A DNA stretch of 64,000 bases from Epiperipatus broadwayi (Eukaryota; Onychophora; Udeonychophora; Euonychophora; Peripatidae). Positions 10,475 through 21,010 of the stretch are shown in pieces (positions within the stretch are counted from its first letter, which is position 1; each line of letters begins with the position of its first letter). The stretch spans positions 556,001-620,000 of the forward strand of contig JAQFVV010000283.1 of NCBI GenBank assembly GCA_028023455.1. The letters are read 5' to 3'. The notes under the pieces are model-generated. The model ran no database searches, was not told where the DNA came from, and saw only the letters and a program-made list of their open reading frames with translations. Both the position numbers and the translations under genes were made by a program.

Positions 10475-10689
10475 TAGAATTATGTATACAACCTAACGAA
10501 AGTAAAAATTCTTTTAAAAATAAAAACAGAAAATTTCTTCGTTAGTTTGATTTATTCATAAATTTTGTAATATTTAAATATACATCGTATACAATAATTA
10601 CTATTTAACTTGAGCAAGAAGTAACTGAAACTTCTTTTGAGTTATATAACGTTTGCAAATTTTTTAAATGATAAAAATATATGAGAGAA

Positions 10690-10750
10690 TGTGATCTGGA
10701 TCAACTAATGAGTGCTGATTCAGCACAAAATGCATATTTTGGGGATCATT
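10690..10750 (+). ncRNA. Hammerhead-like motif of family B, decayed
   Basis: The family B layout is visible: GTGATCTGG, then CTAATGA in place of CTGATGA, hairpin GTGCTG-ATT-CAGCAC, AAAA in place of GAAA, ATGCAT, and GGGGATCATTT. Two core positions are altered, so it is a fossil. Stem II is unusually well preserved, with six pairs. Confidence 0.4.
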
Positions 10751-11183
10751 TGTCTTTTTCACATGTCTTTAATATATTTTAGTAATATGTGATGGAATAG
10801 AAGTCGAAATATTATATAAAGTTAAGTTTGAAGTAGCTTTAAAAAAATGTATATGAAGTTAATTTGAACATGTGCTCTATGTATGTTTCGAATGTGATTG
10901 AGCTAAAAGATAAAAGGGCACCAACAACAAAAACAACGTGCAAATGTTATATAAGTCATTTGAAGTTTCAGTTTCTTCCTGTTTACTATTCTATAATAAG
11001 ACTCAAATCAAGAAAGAACATTGCAATGTGCATTTTAATCTCCTAGAATTATCAAAATATTTATTGACAAATTAAAAAAGGATATAAAAAATGTGTTTTA
11101 TGTTTATCATGATAAAAAGAACTACGAGATTGGGTTCAAAGAGTCGCATTTGGCTCGCCCAAACCATAGTTTGCCGGCCTCAG

Positions 11184-11582
11184 ATTCAAATGATAAATTT
11201 TTAATGGCTGCCAATATTTTGTTCAGATTAAATTGTCTTTTTGTAGTAAAATTTACTTCTCAATTTTTTTATAGTATAGTAAGCATGTATATTATATGTT
11301 AATACTTTAAAAATAATTTATTTATATCATTAATACTTTATTTTTCTCCGCAGTGTATTTTTAATTTTGTATACATATTCTAGTATATATTTATGTGGAT
11401 ATGCTGTAATCAAATTTCAAGTAAATTTTCTATACTAAATATTTTTATCCTTTTTGTTTAATCAATTTAACAACTCAATTATATATATATTTAATGAAGT
11501 TAAAACAACTTTTTGTGATTTTAAAATTGAAAAGGGTTTGAATCCTAATGAGATATCCAGAGCTTCGTGGTCTAAGCAGTAT
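11184..11582. other. AT-rich stretch without recognisable features
   Basis: Apart from AT-rich sequence and a short TA run near 11480, I see nothing. A frame of 87 codons starting at 11454 runs into family A sequence and is not considered a gene. Confidence 0.4.
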
Positions 11583-11922
11583 CAAACTCTCCATACAGTA
11601 GCGACGCTCAGTGCAAGCCATAGTAATCAGACAAACTCTTCAAACAGTTGTTGCCATCCAGTGCAAGCCATAGTAATCAATGGATTCAAGAAGTTTGTGC
11701 ATAAAATTTCTATTTAGTTCTTACTCATCGAATACCCCCAAATTAGATTCTAGTTTGGGCATTCATCAGTGAAGAGTCTCGGATCTGAGATCAGTGCACT
11801 TTCCTGCAGCCATTGATTACTTGCTATGACTTGCACTAGGTGGCACTACTGTATGGAGATTATCACTTTTAACAGTTTGTGTAAGCATAAGAAATGTGAT
11901 CATATGATGTTTAGCTTCATAG
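11583..11922. mobile_element. Family A element copy 2, degenerate
   Basis: It begins with AAACTCTCCATACAGTAGCG, the same end phrase as other copies, and closes with the mirrored TACTGTATGGAGA and the ATGATGTTTAGC end. Internally it has two short near-repeats containing AGTGCAAGCCATAGTAATCA. A decayed minus-strand hammerhead-like block (TCATCAG core near 11767-11773) follows. The flanks AGCTTCGTGGTCT and AGCTTCATAGCTT are weakly alike and may be an old duplication. Confidence 0.55.
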
Positions 11923-13215
11923 CTTTCAAGAGTTGTTTTTTCTTCAATCTTTTTTAGTTTATCTATTGTTAGCTTAAATAATTATCAAACACAAGATATA
12001 ATGCTATAAAACTAGAATTGAAAACTGGAAGTAATACATCTAGTAATCTGGCAGTCACCTTTTTATTTATTTTTTGATATTTTAAGCTAATAATCTGAAA
12101 TGTAAAAAAAACCCAAAGGTTTCAAATCCAGGCTATTTCACTTACATATATATATATATCTGATATTGCATAGTTTATATATATTTTGAGTCCAACTATA
12201 GGTCTTTTCTATTCTTTATTTAAAAAGACTAATACCAACAATAACATCATGATTTCATATGTTAATTATATATGCCTCTAAGAGCAGTTTCTTTCACTTT
12301 TGAGACATCTATTATCAACTTAAATAATCGGTGTATATCAACTACTACAGCAGTATAATTTTTCAATTTCCAATCTAGCTTCTGCTTTTTGTCATCATTG
12401 GTGAAAATTAGACTTAAGGCTGAAACTAATGCACTTATGCATCTATCGATCATCTTTTACTCCTTTACACTATTAATTACTCAAATTTTCAGTAGCTGGT
12501 TCTAAAGTATGATGAGTACAACTGTTCTTTGAAGCATATGAGTAAGTATTTAAGAAAGTCTTGTGATTTTGTTGTTGGCATTAGGTTTCAAAATTATTGG
12601 AATTTTTTAAGAATGTATGAGTCATTTGATCAAAGTCTACTCTCAATGAGTTTGTTTGAAGATCTGTCGAGTGATTGGCAATAATGCAGAATGTACTTGA
12701 AGAATCAAAAGGTACTGTAGATATAGAATTTGTTACCAAGCTGTCTCGTTAACACTTATGCTTGAATTTCCTCTTTCTTTATTGGACCTACATTTTATAT
12801 TCAATTTCCTTCCTGATTGTAGACAATTGGATTTGCTGACCTAGTTATATCATCGGCCAGTTTATGCCAGAGGTTGTTTGTTTATTTTACTGTTGTTTCA
12901 TCAATCACCTTATTGCTGTTTTGAATTTGAGCTAGAAAACTAAAGGTTGAATAAGTTTATTTTTGAAGGTAAATTTAAGAAGGGTCCACATCATAAGCAA
13001 TTGCAAGAAAAGTGTAAGAGAAAATATGCTTTTATATGTTGCTTTCATTGGTTACATCATGGAAGTTTGTTATGATGTTTGAAATCAGTTAGTTGTTTAG
13101 CAAGTTTATTCATATGATACATTTTTTATAAGATGGAATGCAAGTAACTGTTACTAGTGCTGATGGGAAATTTGAAGCATTTGAAATGAAAAATTTTAAT
13201 AAAGATAATAATAAT
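11923..13215. other. Non-coding; possible very old retroelement relic
   Basis: 12,560-13,180 has long readable stretches in shifting frames, including a Cys/His cluster near 13,030. That could be a decayed gag region, but I cannot establish it. The remainder is AT-rich with a TA run near 12,150. Confidence 0.25.
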
Positions 13216-13345
13216 TCTATATGTACTTAATACATGTAAATTGTTTATTGTTTCCAAATGTAAATTTAGAGTTTCGATTGTTTAACAGTCTTCCTCAGAA
13301 TGTTAAATATGAAAATATATAAACATTATTATATATATATATACT
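13216..13345 (-). repeat. Short repeat with hammerhead-like core (CTGAGGA ... GAAAC)
   Basis: On the minus strand CTGAGGA (13292-13298, which fits CTGANGA) is followed by a hairpin GACTG-TTAAA-CAATC and then GAAAC (13271-13275). The hairpin has one mismatch. This is the same core order as in family A, but the flanks are unrelated and I could not define stem I. A TA microsatellite follows at about 13,325-13,345. Confidence 0.4.
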
Positions 13346-14626
13346 ATAGTCATGCATCTAAATTTTCTATAAACATAAAAACTTTTTAAGAATACATTAT
13401 ATTATGTAAAATTACTTTTTTACAATTTGCTATACTTATAGTTATATGCCTTTACCTCTCTCAATGAGGACAATCGGTTCACCAAGACTCATCATAAAGG
13501 AAGAAGATCATATAAAAAGCAACTGATTATAATGTATTTCTACAGGGAAAAATTTAGCTCATTCCTGTGGATAAAAATTATACTATAAATTGTTAATATT
13601 GTATTAACAAACATCCTAACCTATTGTGCCTGCTAATAAAAAAAATTCCTAATGGATAATATATGCATGTGTAAACTGTACTATATGAGTATTATGCAGG
13701 TATTCACTTAAAATATATATGTCTGCTAAATAATGCAAAGTAAATCTATGTAAAAGAGAAAAAAACCCACTTAGCTTACTTTTTTTCTTTTTTATAATGT
13801 ATTCATTTTAGCATTCATCTTCATTCAGTTTTATGAGCCATCAATTCATTCTAATTGCTGTAATATTGTGTTTTATATGCATTACGAATGAACCCTGCAC
13901 TATAGATTTTCAGTATGAATGTCACTATTTTGCTTTTAGATGACATAGCTTTAATAAAGTAACTATTCTATGACATAATCAGTATTACAAAATAGCCATT
14001 AAAAAAAGATTTGATTTTTTTTAACATCATTATAATGAATAATAAATAATGGATACAAATTGATGATGATCACTTATTGTGTATCCTCACATAAAGATCC
14101 ATTGCTAAGCAGAGTATAGATGTAAAAATATTTATAATATTTTTCAAAATCATAATTATTAATTTTTTACAGTTGTACTATACTCTACTCACCTCTATTG
14201 CTGTGCCCCAGTGCGCTTAGAGTTATAATATTTTCCAAAATTGTAGCAACTCTCTCCGTACAGTAATATTATTGTAATAGCTTGAATGGTAGTCATGTGA
14301 TTTAATTTAACAAAATTATGACTTATTAATACTATTGTAAAGTAGTACTGATAAGTTGTGAATGCAAAAATTAGTAAACATAGATAAATAGTTCAGCTGG
14401 CATTCAGCAAAATTTACAGAAAGCTAATTGTGCTAACTAATTTGTAGGCTTGAATTTTTTATGAACTCCCAAAAGATAAACCTTTGTTGTTTTATTTGTT
14501 AATTTAATTTTAAACAGAGTGAAATTAATTAGTAGTATAAATGCATCTTATGTATAAAATTTGTATTTTCTCTGTTATCTGATTGGTGAATGTATTAATG
14601 TCTGTTTGATGACACATGTCAAATTC
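13346..14626. other. AT-rich stretch without recognisable features
   Basis: I see no gene, terminal repeat or recurrent family here. The composition is AT-rich with A/T homopolymers. Confidence 0.4.
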
Positions 14627-14755
14627 ACAGCCACTGCATTTTTTCTCACATGTCATAGCACCAGCCGGAAAGTGAGCCCGCTATCCCGGGACAACTGCTT
14701 GTAAACCAGCTGTTGCTGACCTCTCGACCACCAATGCTTGACAGCCACTGCATTT
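14627..14755 (-). repeat. tRNA-derived SINE (SINE-1) copy 2 with perfect 15-bp target duplication
   Basis: The exact 15-mer ACAGCCACTGCATTT lies at 14627-14641 and 14741-14755. Between them, on the minus strand, is a diverged SINE-1 body: GTCGAGAGGTCAGC at the head, CAAGCAGTTG in the middle, and GGTGCTATGACA at the far end. This matches the CGATGCTATGA end of the copy at 19.4 kb. A 15-bp duplication is typical of LINE-dependent insertion. The short T/A-rich tail lies at 14642-14650. Confidence 0.75.
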
Positions 14756-15262
14756 ATATGATGCCATTAATAAAAGATGCTCAGAAAAAAATCAGTACCT
14801 GGATTCTGTTTCTTGGTGGAATTACATTAAACTTCTGTGAGTTCTTTGTTTAGATTCTAGTAATACTATTTAATAAAGAAATTTTATTTGGATTAAGAGT
14901 ACAGGGTGTTTATCTGAGCAATGAAAGAATTCTATTTGTAGTTATATATTAGGTTATTTTCATCATCTCTAGTCGAATTGTCAAATGTTTTAGCAATAAT
15001 GTTTTTTTTTTTAAATTTATTATCAGGTGTTACTGTCATGTTCAATTGCCAAATCTTTTTTGGATAGTGTTTTTAGTAGGGTTCTTCTTCGGGTATTGTT
15101 GGTATGATCTGATATTTAGGACACCATTACCCAAAAAAGAGGAGGACAAATTACTAACCAAAATATTGAATTTTATACTAGCACGGATGGGTTATTTCTA
15201 ATAGTTATATATATTTAAAAATGTTCATTTTTAAAAAAAAAAAATTAACAATTCAACTACAC

Positions 15263-15546
15263 AATACTATCTAATCAAAAAATATATAAAATGCGCTAAC
15301 ACGCACAAGCACACAAAGCTAAAAACAAATAAAGCAAATATTATATTTTGTAATACGGCTATGATTATGAGGGCTTGAACCTTGAAAGCGCTTAGCCATT
15401 TAATGAATAGATATTAAAATAATATATATTTGCTTTATTTGTTTTTAGCTTTGTGTGCTTGTGCGTGTTAGCGCATTTTATATATTTTTTGATTCATAAT
15501 TAGCCACAAAGTATAAACTATTTGCTTATTTCAAATACTATCTAAT
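15263..15546 (+). mobile_element. Family C palindromic element copy 2, with 13-bp target duplication
   Basis: The exact 13-mer AATACTATCTAAT lies at 15263-15275 and 15534-15546. The interior carries the same inverted arms (AAATGCGCTAACACGCACAAG and its complement) and the same structured centre as the copy at 10.1 kb. The unique end AGCCACAAAGTATAAACT is on the right here and on the left there. It is shorter than copy 1, lacking about 120 bp of its middle. No ORF is carried. Confidence 0.7.
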
Positions 15547-15616
15547 ATATTATTATTACACTTTTATTTATAGGTGTCAAATTTTCTACATTCACAAATT
15601 TTATATCCCCCCCCCC

Positions 15617-15800
15617 CTTCAGATAGTGCACATTCGTAATTGTTATTAATCATTTATTAAGCTAAATATTGTCAAGATTACAAGTGCAAAAAAATTCAAA
15701 ATATTATTAATGAATAAATTATAGACATTTGTGAGAGATTTTGTCTTGGACAACTGAAAAATACTGGCTCAGCATGAAATGCAGGGGGTCATTGTTTTTT
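15617..15800. repeat. Family B fragments, inverted arrangement, with decayed ribozyme block
   Basis: The family B body (CAGATAGTGCACATTCGTAA ... ATTAATCATTTATTAAGCTA) at 15617-15690 is followed by the ribozyme block at about 15743-15798 on the plus strand. Elsewhere the block lies on the opposite strand relative to the body, so this copy is a fold-back junction rather than a tandem one. The CTGATGA core is lost; GAAATGCA is kept. Confidence 0.45.
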
Positions 15801-15837
15801 TTAGATATCTTTATTTACATATTTCTAGAATGGATGG

Positions 15838-16395
15838 TCAGATTGTTAATACAGATGGAAACATATATCATAGAATTAAACTTGGTTGGAGTGCTTTTGG
15901 TAGAAATAACTTGATACTAAAAGGAAATATGTCTGTGTTTGAAAAGGAAGGTTTTTAATAAATGTGTTTTACCAGTTCTTACTTATGGATCTGAGACTTG
16001 GCTACTTAGTAGAAGAGAAATACAGAGACTTCAGACCACTCTAAGAAATATGGAGTGAAACATGTTGGGAGTAACAAGAAGAGATCGAAAACGCAATACA
16101 TGGGTAAGAAAACTAGCAGGTGTTATTGACCTCATTGAAAAAAGTAAAAGACTGAAGTAGGGTTGAGCTGGACATATTGCTAGAAGAGCTGATAAAGATT
16201 GAACAATTGAAATTTTAAACTGGGTTCCAAGAGATCGTAAAAGACCCAGAAAGAGACCGCATGTGAGATGGATGGATGAAATAAGAAAGTGTGCAGGGGT
16301 GATGTGGAGAAAAGAAGTTAAAGATCGGAGAAGATGGATTGAACTTGGAGAGACCTTCCTCCTGCACTGGATTGAGTTGATGATGATGATGAGAA
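15838..16395 (+). pseudogene. RTE-like LINE, 3' fragment of reverse transcriptase ORF (copy 2, longest)
   Basis: Translation across frameshifts gives the final domain of a LINE reverse transcriptase. It includes a Lys-Cys-Val-Leu-Pro-Val-Leu-Thr-Tyr-Gly-Ser-Glu-Thr-Trp block near 15960-16003, then Met-Leu-Gly-Val-Thr-Arg-Arg-Asp-Arg, Gly-His-Ile-Ala-Arg-Arg, Arg-Trp-Met-Asp-Glu-Ile-Arg-Lys-Cys, and the terminal Leu-Gly-Glu-Thr-Phe block. Stops occur, for example in place of Arg and Trp codons. It ends in TTGATGATGATGATGAG. It is the most complete of five copies here, but the catalytic palm with Y-x-D-D is not included. Confidence 0.8.
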
Positions 16396-17410
16396 TGGGT
16401 GGTGGAGTGGAAATTTTAATTATATCTAATATATAATTATGAGTTCATCATATTTCTTTAATTATTTTTAAAATCCATATTTAGATATTGATTTTTTTCC
16501 AAAGTTCTACAAACAGAATTTTTTTTTTGATATCTTGCTGAAATTTACTTAAATCTGAGGGCTATGAATTTTTTTTTTTTTTAAAGTTAATTCTAGATCG
16601 AATTTTAAATATTATTACTACAGATATTGATTTTTCTTTTTTGTTATACTGTTGCATAGACTTTAGTAGTATTTTAGAATTTAATATTTGTAAGAAATAA
16701 AACGTTTTTGCACTTTATTTTAATATATTAATTAAATATTAAATACGATTTTCTTGGCGCATTTAATGTTTTGTTATATATAATGTTTAGCATCAGGTGC
16801 TGAATTCAAGTTATTGATTGGGTTACAGTTTGTAGGTAATGAATGATTAGATATGAGGATAACTATAAAATTTCAATAAGCAGTATATCCTACCATGTTG
16901 TATGTGAGATGCTAAATGTTGTTTAATCAAGCTTATAAGCAAACTTTTTTATATTCCCTTTATGTTTTTTTTCTTGTTCCATTTCCTTTTTCTATTTTTA
17001 GAAATTTAAATTATTATAGACCCTGTTGATATGAGTTTCGTTTGCCGTTGTTCATCTTGTTCAATACGAAAGTGAAATTGTTTATTATGTATATCTTAAT
17101 CTTCTTATTACTTCCGCAATACTTATGATTCCAATATTTTTTTATTTCTTTTTGGATTGCAGATATATATGAGTCACATCCTTGATATTGATAAACCACA
17201 ATTGAAAGATATATTTAGCAGATTTTTTCTTAGGTGTCTTGCAAGAAATACTATAATCAATAATGAGACACTTTGGAATTGGATTTAAGACAGAAATTTC
17301 ACTCAGCAAAAGATTTATATTTGTATAGTTCTTACTCCCAATAAATACATATGTATATTGGATTACCCATTGGTTAGAAATAGTTACAATATTAATAAAT
17401 ATAATGGTGG
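16396..17410. other. AT-rich stretch without recognisable features
   Basis: Long T runs and AT-rich sequence. No element ends or coding signal could be recognised. Confidence 0.4.
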
Positions 17411-17528
17411 TAACATTGGAGTTATTAAAACAGGCAAAATTTCATACAAAAGGGCCACTCAGTGCAAGCCAGAGTAATCAATGAATGCTAGAAGGTTTAT
17501 GCATAAAATCCCTATCTAGTATCTACTC

Positions 17529-17587
17529 ATCCAATATCCCCAGACTAGTTTTTAGCTTGTAGCTTTCATCAGTGAGGAGTCTTGGAT
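17529..17587 (-). ncRNA. Hammerhead-like motif, GAAA changed to AAAA
   Basis: On the minus strand: ATCCAA stem I, CTGATGA, stem II AAGC-TACAA-GCT, AAAAC in place of GAAAC, AGTC, TGGGGA, TTGGAT. Stem II uses an AGC/GCT pairing where most copies have GGC/GCC, so pairing is kept despite the change. The loss of G from GAAA would be expected to kill activity. Confidence 0.5.
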
Positions 17588-17959
17588 CTGATAGCACTGC
17601 ACCTAGATCTTAGGATCTCTGTCTTGCACCGAGTGGCACTACTATATGGGGAGTTTTGCCTGTTTTAATAACATTTATGAGCAAGTATAAGAAATGATGA
17701 TCATATGATGTCTAGTGGTTTAATACCAATCCTGCCTAATTGGATAGGGGTGGCTATGGTTATTAAAGAGCCAAAGACACCCAAACGTATGGGTACTGAA
17801 CTGAGTTCAGACCTATATGACTATATAAGCTAATGAGCTTGGATTGAAAATCTTATTGTGATTTCAATTTTATTCTCATAGTTTTGTAGTTAAGTAGAGA
17901 TAAAAGGTGGCTGCTGGAGGGTTGCATTAGATTCTAAGATCTAGGTGTAGTACTCTCAG

Positions 17960-18017
17960 ATCCAAGGCTCCTCACTGATGAAAGCCATAAGCTAGAAACT
18001 AGTCTAGGGATATTGGA
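17960..18017 (+). ncRNA. Hammerhead-ribozyme-like motif (type I), core intact, compensated stem II
   Basis: Core CTGATGA (17975-17981), stem II AGC-CATAA-GCT, GAAA (17995-17998) and AGTC (18001-18004) are all present. Stem I is formed by ATCCAA with TTGGAG and TCCTCA with TAGGGA, slightly weakened. The AGC/GCT stem II versus GGC/GCC at 2.7 and 28.2 kb is a paired substitution that preserves base pairing. Confidence 0.65.
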
Positions 18018-18189
18018 GGAGTAGGCACTAGATAGAGATTTTATGCACAAGCCTTCTGGCTTCTATTGATTACTCTGGCTTGCACTGAGTGGCACTACTG
18101 TACGGAGAGTTTTGCCTGTTTTAATAACAGTTATGAGCAAGCATAAGAAATAGTGATCATTTATGTTTAGTGGTTTAACATTGTAGTTA

Positions 18190-19411
18190 GGGGTGAGAAT
18201 AAAAGCAAGGATTTCAATTTTTTTCTTCTAATTATCTAAACATAGAATGAGCTAGTTTTTGTCTGATGTAAATTTTTTAAGACTAGAATGCAGAACAAAT
18301 GCTCGAGACTAAGTAGTTATCAAGATTTAATATTGTTATTGCTACTCTCAGTGAATCTTCTCTTTCAGCGGATGTAAATTTTATTAAATAGTTATGGAAT
18401 GTGTACAGACTAAAAGAGGACTGGTACTTTCTACAAGCTGCATTTAACTCAATCTCTAGCTAAATCAAATATGTTTATTATGTCATTAGATTAGTTTAGC
18501 TATTCACCACAAAAATTTTAAAGTTGGTATATCTAAATTGAAAGTTATGACATGAAATGTGACAGTGTGCTTCTTATTTTTATAGACAATCTTCAGTGGT
18601 TTTTCTGCAATTACTAAATCTTGCAAAAGATTTGGCAATGTTCTTGTGATCCGTGGCTTTACTGCCATACAGTTTTGCACCATTTTTAACATTTTAACGG
18701 CACAGTTTCCCAATTTAAAATATTTGTCCCATTAGGGGTTAAAGTATGAAATATACTGTTACATTTCATAACTTGTGATCCAGAAGTACTAGTACCTTAA
18801 AATTGTATTGAATAACTAAATTTTCTACATAACACATGCATTGATCCAGAGATCATGTTGTCAAAGGCTTCAAGAAAGAATCAGTCATTTTTTTTGTCTG
18901 GGATATATGGTGTAGATGTTATTAGAATAACCTATCAAGTGAATTCAGATAGCATTAGGTTGGATCTTTGAAAGTTTTAAGAACTTGTTTCTATTCTTGG
19001 AATTCTTTAAAAAAAAGGTTCAACAAAATGCTAATAGTACCTAACATCATTTGTGCTTTATGTGTTATAGTTCAGTGTCAGCGAGTGGACATATTTGAGA
19101 GCTAAAAGATCCATAGATTGCTTGGTTCTAACTGGGTGTTTTGATGCCATATGATTTCTTGAAGGGTAAACTATTTGAGAACTTATCAGTTTGTGCAATG
19201 TTATCTTTGCCCATTTAATCAATTCTCATCCTCCAATTTCATATTGAGAAACTTCCAAACAAAAGCTTTTATTTTTTATTGAAGAGTTCTTGCATTGACT
19301 ATTTCTTGGGGGAGGTTAATGCTTGCTTGTTAAAATCAGCCTTAAACATTGAATAATGGCATTGGATCTGTGAACTGAAATAATCTACTGCTATTGACTC
19401 TTTGCATAATA
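18190..19411. other. AT-rich stretch without recognisable features
   Basis: No gene or repeat family is identified. Short open frames are scattered and AT-driven. Confidence 0.35.
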
Positions 19412-19575
19412 CAGCGTTGTTAGCCGAGAGGTGAGCGCAGCCGCCTTGCAAGCAAGCAGTTGGTTGCAGACGGTTGTTGCGGGTTCGCCTCCCGGCCGAT
19501 GCTATGATATATGGAAAAGATTTCTTATATATAAAAAAAAAATTGAAGCAACTACATTCCTGCACCCTTGTTGCT
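19412..19575 (+). repeat. tRNA-derived SINE (SINE-1) copy 3
   Basis: An A box TAGCCGAGAGG (19421-19431) and a B box GGTTCGCCTCC (19482-19492) fit RNA polymerase III internal promoters. The body matches the copy at 5.2 kb almost base for base. The shared sequence continues through CTATGATATATGGAAAAG, and both copies later have a GCAACTAC phrase, so the SINE body extends past the tRNA head. An A run lies near 19,532-19,540. Confidence 0.75.
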
Positions 19576-19935
19576 GACAATACCCTCTTTAGATAAACAT
19601 TTAAAAACTATGATTAATCATTTATTAGACTAGGAATTATCATATTTTTATCCAGATACAAAAATTAAATTTAATTAAAGATTAATAAATCTATTCTTAT
19701 TAAATGCAATTTCAGTACATGGTATTCCTATTCTATGGTAAACTAGAATTTTAAGATATTACATAAATTAAAAAAGAGGGAATAAAGTTGCAGAAATGAT
19801 GTCATGTGGTTGTATTAAATAACTATAGTTATACTAATCTTTAATTAGGTTTAAACTTTATTTATTGGCTAAAGTGATACAATAATGTCTAGCCTAATAA
19901 ATGATTAGTAAAATCATTAATATGTTTATTTAAAA
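19576..19935. repeat. Family B fragments in inverted arrangement
   Basis: A family B body segment runs forward at about 19,580-19,695 (TTTAGATAAACA ... TTAATCATTTATTAGACTAGG). A second runs in reverse at about 19,840-19,935 (GCCTAATAAATGATTAGTAA). They form an imperfect fold-back. No ribozyme block is visible in this copy. Confidence 0.45.
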
Positions 19936-20924
19936 AGGATATATCGATGCAGGAAATTTGGCAATTATCGATTGAAATACAGTAATTTAAAATATAATGC
20001 TAAAATGTAAAATTAGTTTTATATTTTTTAGAAAAAAAAGTATTGTTCTTTATTTCAATCTTTGCAGCTAAAAGGGAAGGAAGACGGGGAGAGGGGAGGT
20101 TTAAGACATTAAAGTTTAAGTGGTATTTATTTAAATGGAAAAATGATTAAAGAGGTTTCAAATCAATAGTAATTTTGTGAAGATGGAAAAGAAAAAAGTT
20201 TTAAAATGTTTTAGCATTTAAAACGTAATTTGTAGTGTGTGTGCGCGTGCATATATATTTAATTAAATTAAGGATATACCAATAATGGATTTTTTTTTTT
20301 TGTATTCATCGCTGTTCGTATAATTTTACTTTCCTTGAAATTATTGATACAAACAGAACATTCACTGATTTATGTCTATGTACGTTGTGATGAAAGGCCC
20401 TTACTGTCCCTCCCCTTAATCTTTTTAAGATGGATCAGACGATAGTCGTAATTTCATGAATCTGCCCAAGATTGCACAGTGCACACAAACAAACTATATC
20501 AATACAAAACGATTATGCTGTTAATGGTATGTACTACATATAGTGTAGTGCTCCGAAGTGGATAACATTTTGAGTGGTATTTTCTCTTTGGATATTGCCG
20601 ACTTGTCTAGTGGCACCCTTGTTTGGCAATTGAACTATTGATCTTTAATGTTTTCCTGACCATTTGTGGTGATGGTATGTTAGATGTATTTATATATTAG
20701 ACTATTTCCAATATCTAATATTAAGATATTGAATATCTTTAGAAAAATTTAACTTTATTTATATATTCCAATTACAGTCAGCTGTTAGTAATAGCACACA
20801 GGTTAGTATATGCACAGAAGTTTTGAGAGGTATTATTCTTCTCTCTCCTTCAGGTGTTGCTAGCCTGACCAGTGGAAAAAGTGGAGAAATCAGGAGATAA
20901 GAATATGAAATTTCTACTGATTGT
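19936..20924. other. AT-rich stretch without recognisable features
   Basis: I see nothing identifiable. A short island near 20,390-20,510 is less AT-rich but has no useful open frame. Confidence 0.35.
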
Positions 20925-21010
20925 TGCCTTTGGCAGGATGGCTTAGTTGGTTAGAGTGTTACAACCTTAATATTCAAGAATCTAAGAGTTTAAGAAGCTG
21001 TAAAGTCAAG
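20925..21010 (+). repeat. tRNA-like SINE head or pseudo-tRNA
   Basis: An A-box match (TGGCTTAGTTGG, 20939-20950, followed by TTAGAG) resembles Ile/Val-type tRNAs. A degenerate B box (AGAGTTTAAGAAGC, about 20985-20998) follows at tRNA-like spacing. No paired acceptor stem is evident, so this is a SINE head or decayed tRNA rather than a functional gene. Single copy in this window. Confidence 0.45.

Larger units (their letters stand above)
9396..11183. mobile_element. hAT-like DNA transposon relic with nested insertions
   Basis: The left end CAGAGATCACCAAAC (9396-9410) and right end GTTTGCCGGCCTCAG (11169-11183) are imperfect inverted repeats of hAT type, 10 of 15 positions agreeing. Both have subterminal GAGCCA motifs. 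The flanking 8-mers ACCCAAAT (9388-9395) and ATTCAAAT (11184-11191) agree at 6 of 8 positions, as expected for an aged hAT duplication. The interior has an 85-codon plus-strand open frame at 9660-9917 that I could not assign to transposase. It also contains a palindromic family C element (10098-10458) and a family B fragment near 10690. Confidence 0.5.
17411..18189. mobile_element. Family A element copy 3, with near-perfect 14-bp target duplication
   Basis: The flanks TAACATTGGAGTTA (17411-17424) and TAACATTGTAGTTA (18176-18189) differ at one base. The element starts TTAAAACAGGCAAAA and ends GTTTTGCCTG...GTTTAGTGGTT. It contains a minus-strand ribozyme block (17529-17587) and a plus-strand one (17960-18017). 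The 3' terminal section (GGCACTACT ... TTTTGCCTGTTTTAATAAC ... TAGTGGTTTAA) appears twice, at about 17630-17720 and 18090-18175. The copy is therefore both head-to-head and internally tandem, with a period near 460 bp. Confidence 0.7.

Noticed and set aside
12560-13190. Possible gag with zinc knuckle near 13,030
   Set aside because: The Cys/His spacing does not fit Cys-x2-Cys-x4-His-x4-Cys, a stop interrupts it, and the frames shift repeatedly. Too weak to call.
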